Shown here one piece after another: positions 58,853 through 64,000 of a DNA stretch of 64,000 nt. The DNA comes from an uncultured Mediterraneibacter sp. (GTDB lineage Bacteria > Bacillota > Clostridia > Lachnospirales > Lachnospiraceae). Position 1 is the first letter of the stretch; every line of letters begins with the position of its first letter. The position numbers and the translations under genes are program-made. The notes beneath the pieces were generated by a model. It was not told the DNA's origin and searched no databases. It saw only the letters and a list, made by a program, of their open reading frames with translations. The stretch covers positions 14,380 to 78,379 of the forward strand of contig NZ_CAKRGI010000006.1 of NCBI RefSeq assembly GCF_934330165.1. Reading direction: 5' to 3'.

Positions 58853-60145
58853 TTACTCCTGCCCGGACAGATAATCGATAAACTGCTGGGCTGTTCTTCC
58901 TGAAAGTCCTCCATGAGACAACTCCCATTTATTTGCTTCCAGAAGAAGTTGCTCTTCCGGCAGACTGATTCCATTTTTGACGGCAAGCGTCCTTACAATC
59001 TCCTGAAAGGCTTTTTTATCCGGTGAACCGAAATAAATCGTTACTCCGAATCTTGCTACCAGTGACAGCTTTTCCTGTACCGTATCATTTGTATGCATGT
59101 CTTCATCCCGATCCTGCTTGTCTTTAAATGTCTCACGAATCAGATGACGACGGTTGGAGGTTGCATAGATCAGTACATTTTCCGGCTTTTTCTCAAGACC
59201 TCCCTCGATCACAGCTTTCAGATATTTATATTCAATCTCAAACTCCTCAAAAGAAAGATCGTCCATATAAATAATAAACTTGTAGTTTCTGTTCTTGATC
59301 TGTGCAATGACATCATTCAGATCCTGAAACTGGTGCTTATACACTTCGATCATACGCAGACCCTGATCGTAATACTGGTTCAGAATTGCCTTAATTGAAG
59401 AGGACTTTCCCGTTCCTGCATCTCCGAACAAAAGACAGTTATTTGCTTTTTTGCCTTCCACAAATGCTTTTGTATTATCGATGAGTTTCTTTTTTGCATT
59501 TTCATATCCGACAAGATCGTCCAGATGCACATGTGCAATATTCGTAATCGGCACGATCTGAACTTCTTCATGTTCAGGATGCTCCACCCGGAATGCCTTG
59601 TGCAGTCCCAGCTTACCTACACCAAACTCTTTGTAGAACTGCGTCAGGATGACTTTAAACTCTTTTTCATCCTGTGCTGCACCAAGGTCACGGCTCAGAG
59701 TACAGATCCGATCCCGTATCCTGCGGTTAAAAACTTTCCCACCGACATTACATTTCTGATAATCCAGAATGACCTGCAGACACTCTGCATCCAGACTCTT
59801 TTCCATCGCACTGAAATCATAGTCAAATAATTCCTTAAATATCTTAAAATCATGCGACGCAATCTCATTGATACTTCCTTCTACTTCCCCCACGATCTCA
59901 CAGGATGTGCTGTATGCATTCTCATCACTGGCAAGAAGAAAGGTAAGATAAGTATGCCAGAGATTCCCCTCAAATCCATGACTTACTGACAGTTCCAGCA
60001 GTTCATTGATACAATCAAATAACAATGCTCTTAAGTCTTCCCTGTTGTAATACTCACTTTCATAATGGTCGATCAGAAAGGTAATATCTTTCAGAATCTC
60101 ACCATATTCCATATTCTTATACAGCATCAGTTCATTTGTCCGCAT
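58853..60145 (-). CDS. DUF815 family AAA ATPase
   Basis: A 430-residue ATP-binding protein. The AAA core has Walker A LLFGDAGTGKSSSIKAIL (residues about 237-254), Walker B KFIIYMDDLSFE, sensor 1 VLIYATSNRRHLIRE and the sensor-2 region GLSGRTAQQFIDYLSG. The N-terminal 200 residues are helical. DUF815 ATPases are widespread and without known substrate. It is followed directly by the lipoprotein gene. Confidence 0.9.
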   Translation of the reverse strand: MRTNELMLYKNMEYGEILKDITFLIDHYESEYYNREDLRALLFDCINELLELSVSHGFEGNLWHTYLTFLLASDENAYSTSCEIVGEVEGSINEIASHDFKIFKELFDYDFSAMEKSLDAECLQVILDYQKCNVGGKVFNRRIRDRICTLSRDLGAAQDEKEFKVILTQFYKEFGVGKLGLHKAFRVEHPEHEEVQIVPITNIAHVHLDDLVGYENAKKKLIDNTKAFVEGKKANNCLLFGDAGTGKSSSIKAILNQYYDQGLRMIEVYKHQFQDLNDVIAQIKNRNYKFIIYMDDLSFEEFEIEYKYLKAVIEGGLEKKPENVLIYATSNRRHLIRETFKDKQDRDEDMHTNDTVQEKLSLVARFGVTIYFGSPDKKAFQEIVRTLAVKNGISLPEEQLLLEANKWELSHGGLSGRTAQQFIDYLSGQE

Positions 60146-60228
60146 TTTTATAACCTCTTTTCCAGCTTCCGTCTTTCTTTTTATATCTCTGTGCTTAAAA
60201 TAATATTCCGATCAATATGATCCTTTTC

Positions 60229-61377
60229 TCAAATCTGTCCGTCTATGGAATAATTCCCTAAAATACGGAGATTTCTTGCCTCTTCCCGCAGACCTCTAAT
60301 CGCATTTTTCACTGCAGCGTCTTCCAGATTTCCGTCAAAATCTACGAAGAAACGGTATTCCCACTGCTTGCCCTCGACCGGTCTTGACTCGATTTTTGTC
60401 ATATTCAGATCATTGTAAATAAAGTGCGAAAGAATATTATACAGTGAACCGCTTTCATGAGGAAGTTCAAACTCAATACTGATCTTGCTTGCATCTTTCA
60501 GAAAAATCTTCTGATTCGTAACTACGATAAACCTGGTTGAATTATCTTCCTCATCATTAATTTCATCCACCAGTACTTCCAGTCCATGAAGCTTCGCTGC
60601 ATAAGCACTGCACACTGCTGCCTGTGCCTTATCCTGATCTTCCAGTACTTTTTTGGCTGCGATCGCTGTATTTACGACACTGATCCTCTGCCAGTCTGAA
60701 TGGTCATCCAGAAACCGGGTTGTCTGCATCAGTGCTTCTGCCTTGGAATACACCCTCTTAATCTCACTTAACTTCGTTCCCGGAAGTCCTGAAAGAGTAT
60801 GAACAACCGGAAGGATCGTCTCTGCTACAATATAATTTTCAAATTCATCCAGAAGATCATACATCTCATTGACCGGACCTGCTGAGGAATTTTCGATCGG
60901 AAGAACTGCATAGTCCGCAGAGCCTTCTTCAATCGCTTCCATCGCATCCCGGAATGTCCGCACATGGAAACAATTCACATCATCCCCGAAGAACTGGTGC
61001 ATTGCAGCCTGCCCGTAAGCCCCCTCTGTTCCCTGAAATACGACTCTTGCATTTTCTTTATCCAGAGAATCAATCCGAATAAACGGTAACCGCCCTAATG
61101 CTCCTGCCTCTACCAGTCTCTGGTACTGAAGCTTACGGCTCATCGACATCAGTTGAGAATACAGTTCTTTAATCCCCTTCTTATTAAATTCCCCCTGGAC
61201 TTTTGAAGCCACATCTGCCAGTTTGTCTTTTTCTCTCTGACGATCATAGACTTTTCTTCCGGCTTTTACTTTATATTCACCTACCTGCTGGCAGACATCC
61301 ATTCTCATCTGATATAACTCTGCCATACGGTTATCAATTTCATCAAGCTGGGTTCGCAATTCTTCCAGTGTTGCCAT
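60229..61377 (-). CDS. pheA: Bifunctional chorismate mutase/prephenate dehydratase
   Basis: Two steps of phenylalanine synthesis. Residues 1-85 are an AroQ chorismate mutase (LEELRTQLDEIDNRMAELYQMRMDVCQQVGEYK). Residues about 108-290 are the prephenate dehydratase (RVVFQGTEGAYGQAAMHQFFG; ADYAVLPIENSSAGPVNEMYDLL; NSTRFIVV with the catalytic Thr). Residues 300-382 are the ACT domain with the phenylalanine-binding ELPHESGSLYNILSHF and KIESRPVEGKQWEYRFFVDFDG. Feedback control by Phe is expected from the ESRP motif. Confidence 0.96.
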   Translation of the reverse strand: MATLEELRTQLDEIDNRMAELYQMRMDVCQQVGEYKVKAGRKVYDRQREKDKLADVASKVQGEFNKKGIKELYSQLMSMSRKLQYQRLVEAGALGRLPFIRIDSLDKENARVVFQGTEGAYGQAAMHQFFGDDVNCFHVRTFRDAMEAIEEGSADYAVLPIENSSAGPVNEMYDLLDEFENYIVAETILPVVHTLSGLPGTKLSEIKRVYSKAEALMQTTRFLDDHSDWQRISVVNTAIAAKKVLEDQDKAQAAVCSAYAAKLHGLEVLVDEINDEEDNSTRFIVVTNQKIFLKDASKISIEFELPHESGSLYNILSHFIYNDLNMTKIESRPVEGKQWEYRFFVDFDGNLEDAAVKNAIRGLREEARNLRILGNYSIDGQI

Positions 61378-61526
61378 ATCTTTCTTCTCCTTTGCACATA
61401 CTGGTTTTTAGTATAATACATTTTTCATTCAAAATCTACGATAGATTTCTGTCCGGAGAATTAACGTTCCCTGAAACGAGGGAAAACCTCCCCCTTGTAT
61501 TCTTTTTCATATCCTTTAATTTGCTC

Positions 61527-61555
61527 TTGAAACCACCGTCAATTTAGTATATCAT
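61527..61555 (+). promoter_or_regulatory. Promoter of the nitroreductase gene
   Basis: TTGAAA (61527-61532), 17 bp, TATCAT (61550-61555). It lies about 95 bp before the start codon at 61649. Confidence 0.7.
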
Positions 61556-61648
61556 TATACAGAAAATATGTCAGATCTTTACAGGTTTCCACCGTGGGTT
61601 CCTGTAACCGGTCTCAATGCAATATCAATTAAAAAGGAGAGTTATATT

Positions 61649-62185
61649 ATGAATGTGAATGAATGCATTACATCTCGCAGAAGTATCCGAAAATACAAGC
61701 CTGATCCCGTCGATCACTCTTTGATCGAATCAATCGTATCTATGGCATCCTATTCTCCTTCATGGAAAAATACTCAGATCACCCGTTATATCGCAATCGA
61801 TGATTCTTCTATTCTTAAAAAAATCGCAGATGATTGTACCCCAGTATATAATTCCAATATCATACAGCAGTCTCCCATGCTGATTGCCGTTACTTTTATT
61901 AAAGGAAGATGCGGTTTTGAACGTGACGGTTCTTATTCTACCAAAAAAGAAGACCGTTGGCAGATGTTCGATGTAGGAGCTGCCTGTCAGACTTTCTGCC
62001 TTGCCGCAAAAGAGAAAGGGCTTGGCACTGTCATTATGGGGATTTTTGATGAGGACAAGATTACAGAGCTTTTAGAGATTCCAAAAGAACGCGAACTTGC
62101 AGCACTCATTGCTGTTGGTTGGCCTGATATTGACCCGGAAGCTCCAAAAAGAAAGAGCGTGGATGATTTATTACAGTTCCGATAA
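61649..62185 (+). CDS. Nitroreductase family protein
   Basis: An FMN-dependent oxidoreductase of 178 residues. N-terminal FMN site CITSRRSIRKYKPDPVDH, then SMASYSPSWKNTQITRYIAIDD, and the C-terminal GAACQTFCLAAKEKGLGTVIMG and PKERELAALIAVGWPD. The physiological substrate cannot be predicted. Start at 61649 with AAAAAGGAG. Followed 43 bp later by pyrB, apparently unrelated. Confidence 0.9.
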   Translation: MNVNECITSRRSIRKYKPDPVDHSLIESIVSMASYSPSWKNTQITRYIAIDDSSILKKIADDCTPVYNSNIIQQSPMLIAVTFIKGRCGFERDGSYSTKKEDRWQMFDVGAACQTFCLAAKEKGLGTVIMGIFDEDKITELLEIPKERELAALIAVGWPDIDPEAPKRKSVDDLLQFR

Positions 62186-62228
62186 GATATATATTTTTAC
62201 ATTTCTATAATACTAAGGAGGTTTCCTG

Positions 62229-63149
62229 ATGAAACATTTGATAAGCCCACTTGATCTTTCAGTGGAAGAATTAGACCAGCTTCTTGACCTGGCACAGGAC
62301 ATTGAAGCAAATCCCCAAAAATATGCCCATGCATGCGATGGAAAAAAACTTGCTACTCTCTTCTATGAACCGAGTACCCGTACCCGTCTGAGCCATGAAG
62401 CCGCAATGCTGAATCTTGGCGGAAGTGTTATGGGATTTTCCTCTGCCGACTCCAGCTCTGCATCAAAAGGTGAGAGCGTTTCCGATACCATCCGTGTCAT
62501 CTCCTGCTATGCAGACATCTGTGCCATGCGTCACCCAAAAGAAGGAGCTCCGATCGTTGCGAGCCAGCATTCTGCTATTCCGATCATCAATGCCGGTGAT
62601 GGTGGACACCAGCATCCAACCCAGACACTGACAGACCTTTTGACGATCCGCAATTTAAAGGGACGTCTTAACAATATGACGATCGGTCTCTGTGGAGATC
62701 TAAAATTTGGACGCACTGTCCATTCTCTGATCAACGCACTTGTTCGATATGAAGGAATCCGCTTTGTTCTCATTTCTCCGGAAGAATTAAGACTTCCTGA
62801 GTACATCTGCCAGGATGTACTGGACAGACAACATATTCCATACGAGGAAGTAGTTCGTCTTGAAGATGCTCTTCCAAAACTGGATATCCTCTATATGACA
62901 CGCGTACAGAAAGAGCGTTTCTTCAATGAAGAAGATTATGTTCGTATGAAGGATTTTTATGTATTAGATCAGAAAAAAATGGCTCTTGCACCGGAAGATA
63001 TGTATGTTCTCCATCCGCTTCCAAGAGTAAATGAAATTGCTGTTGAAGTCGATGACGATCCGCGTGCCGCTTATTTCCGTCAGGTACAATATGGTGTCTA
63101 TGTACGTATGGCACTGATTCTTACCCTGCTGAACATTCACATAGACTGA
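62229..63149 (+). CDS. pyrB: Aspartate carbamoyltransferase catalytic chain
   Basis: Condenses carbamoyl phosphate and aspartate in pyrimidine synthesis. It has the carbamoyl phosphate motif [17 protein letters not shown] (residues about 44-60), the loop [40 protein letters not shown], and the aspartate loop [10 protein letters not shown]. 306 residues. AAGGAGG precedes the ATG. Operon with pyrI. Confidence 0.97.
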   Translation: MKHLISPLDLSVEELDQLLDLAQDIEANPQKYAHACDGKKLATLFYEPSTRTRLSHEAAMLNLGGSVMGFSSADSSSASKGESVSDTIRVISCYADICAMRHPKEGAPIVASQHSAIPIINAGDGGHQHPTQTLTDLLTIRNLKGRLNNMTIGLCGDLKFGRTVHSLINALVRYEGIRFVLISPEELRLPEYICQDVLDRQHIPYEEVVRLEDALPKLDILYMTRVQKERFFNEEDYVRMKDFYVLDQKKMALAPEDMYVLHPLPRVNEIAVEVDDDPRAAYFRQVQYGVYVRMALILTLLNIHID

Positions 63150-63195
63150 CCGATTTTACGACTGACAACCATACATAACGAAAGGAGTGCCTGAA

Positions 63196-63636
63196 ATGGT
63201 AGAAAATACATTAACTGTAGGAAAGATTTCCGAGGGATTTGTACTGGATCATATTGAAGCCGGAAAAAGCATGGAGATTTATAAATATCTTCACCTTGAC
63301 AAGCTGGACTGTTGCGTTGCTATTATCAAAAATGCAAAAAGTAATAAAATGGGGAAAAAGGATATCATGAAGATTGAATGCCCGATCGACTTCATGGATC
63401 TGGATATTCTTGGTTTCATCGATCATAATATCACTGTAAATATCATAGAAGATGGAAAGATCATTTCGAAAAAACCGTTGAAGCTTCCACGTGAGATCAA
63501 GAATATCATCCGCTGTAAGAATCCCCGCTGCATCACTTCTATCGAACAGGGACTGGATCATATCTTCGTCCTGACTGATGAAGAAAACCAAGTGTACCGG
63601 TGTAAATATTGCGAGGAAAAATATCAGAGGAATTAA
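63196..63636 (+). CDS. pyrI: Aspartate carbamoyltransferase regulatory chain
   Basis: Allosteric nucleotide-binding subunit of ATCase. The N-terminal domain reads GKISEGFVLDHIEAGKSMEIYKYL and the C-terminal zinc domain has four cysteines (IIRCKNPRCITS and YRCKYCEEKY). 146 residues from the ATG at 63196, with AAAGGAG 8 bases upstream. Its presence shows the enzyme is of the regulated E. coli-like type, as in many Lachnospiraceae and archaea. Confidence 0.96.
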   Translation: MVENTLTVGKISEGFVLDHIEAGKSMEIYKYLHLDKLDCCVAIIKNAKSNKMGKKDIMKIECPIDFMDLDILGFIDHNITVNIIEDGKIISKKPLKLPREIKNIIRCKNPRCITSIEQGLDHIFVLTDEENQVYRCKYCEEKYQRN

Positions 63637-64000
63637 ATTGTTCGTTCAATTTGTAGTTGTTGTGATGATACGCCTAGAAGGCATATAAATTCTTAGTGAC
63701 GGATCGGACGCAGAAATCAGGATATTCCTTCGCAGTGCAGAACCCGCTTTACCTCAGCCCGTTGACCGTTTGTAACTCGAAAGTGGAAATCTTCGTGCAA
63801 TGGCACTCGATTTACTTTCTCTAACAAACGCTGCAAAGTGTCTTCGGAACGCTCCTGCTAATGCACCTGCTCAGGAACACCCTGCTTTCCGCTGACCATC
63901 TCGGTAAGAAGTTACACTGTCTCCACAGCGTATTCACTCAACAATGCAAATTTAAGAGTGAAAAAACGAGCCGGAAGGTTATCGACCAGGATAAACGACC
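63637..64000. ncRNA. Noncoding region, candidate long structured RNA (cut by window end)
   Basis: No reading frame with a start and ribosome binding site covers these 364 bases, and the composition is clearly less A/T-rich than ordinary intergenic DNA here. Short stems are visible: AAATTG / CAATTT (63636-63653), GCC-TAGAA-GGC (around 63673), GTGC-AATG-GCAC (around 63797). The region begins right after pyrI. It is compatible with a large ncRNA such as the raiA or ROOL type reported in Firmicutes, but I cannot confirm a class from memory. The strand is not known. Confidence 0.4.

Noticed and set aside
63637-64000. RNase P RNA, tmRNA or SRP RNA
   Set aside because: None of the conserved motifs of these RNAs that I know is present on either strand.

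Overview
The window looks like a chromosomal segment of an anaerobic, spore-forming member of the Clostridia, most like the Lachnospiraceae. The basis is the presence of gpr and spoIIP, a GGGtGRT/NifU-like gene pair, a DUF815 ATPase, AT-rich intergenic DNA with strong TTGACA-N17-TATAAT type promoters, and AGGAGG ribosome binding sites throughout. Family-level taxonomy is inference from gene content; no 16S gene is present.

Left chromosomal part (1-17225). On the minus strand lie the start of nusA with rimP, a topoisomerase IV-like pair (parE-parC), the sporulation genes gpr-spoIIP with rpsT divergent from them, a phosphoribosyltransferase, ilvN-ilvC from a clear promoter, and an ABC-F ATPase. 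Then come an acidic membrane protein, a cupin, and an XRE regulator/DUF3169 membrane protein operon. That operon is divergent from a four-helix membrane protein, and the shared intergenic region holds three identical palindromes.

Prophage (about 17226-49668, roughly 32.4 kb). A complete-looking HK97-type siphovirus lies between 35-bp direct repeats (one mismatch). Attachment is in the 3' end of the GGGtGRT gene, and the phage supplies a replacement gene end plus a replacement terminator. The late operon runs right to left on the minus strand: HNH nuclease, terminases, portal, ClpP-like protease, capsid, connectors, tail tube, frameshifted tail chaperone, tape measure, Dit, Tal, amidase, BppU-like protein, collagen-like and SHAEG-repeat fibres, holin, GH25 lysin. 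It starts at a promoter (36148-36176) with a built-in palindrome, just after a terminator that closes the early operon. The early operon (45698 down to 36347) includes an excisionase-like protein, an HUH replication initiator, an RNase H-like protein, a large helicase-methyltransferase fusion, an HNH-like protein, many small proteins and a sigma-region-4-like late regulator. The lysogeny arm on the right has a CI-like repressor, a second HTH protein, a DEDDh exonuclease-BRCT protein and a tyrosine integrase with an N-terminal zinc ribbon.

Right chromosomal part (49634-64000): GGGtGRT and NifU-like scaffold genes behind a leader with mutually exclusive hairpins, then cinA-type amidase, pgsA, rimO, rpoZ, gmk, yicC, divergent rqcH, a lipoprotein, a DUF815 ATPase, pheA, a nitroreductase and pyrBI. 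The last 364 bases have no gene and look like a long structured RNA cut by the window end.

The most notable candidates are: a plus-strand small RNA antisense to the leader of the HUH rep gene, with an attenuator-like hairpin between it and rep, as in plasmid copy-number control; the leader of the NifU/GGGtGRT operon; the terminal structured noncoding region; the A6 -1 frameshift in the tail chaperone; and a small phage membrane gene broken by one extra G.
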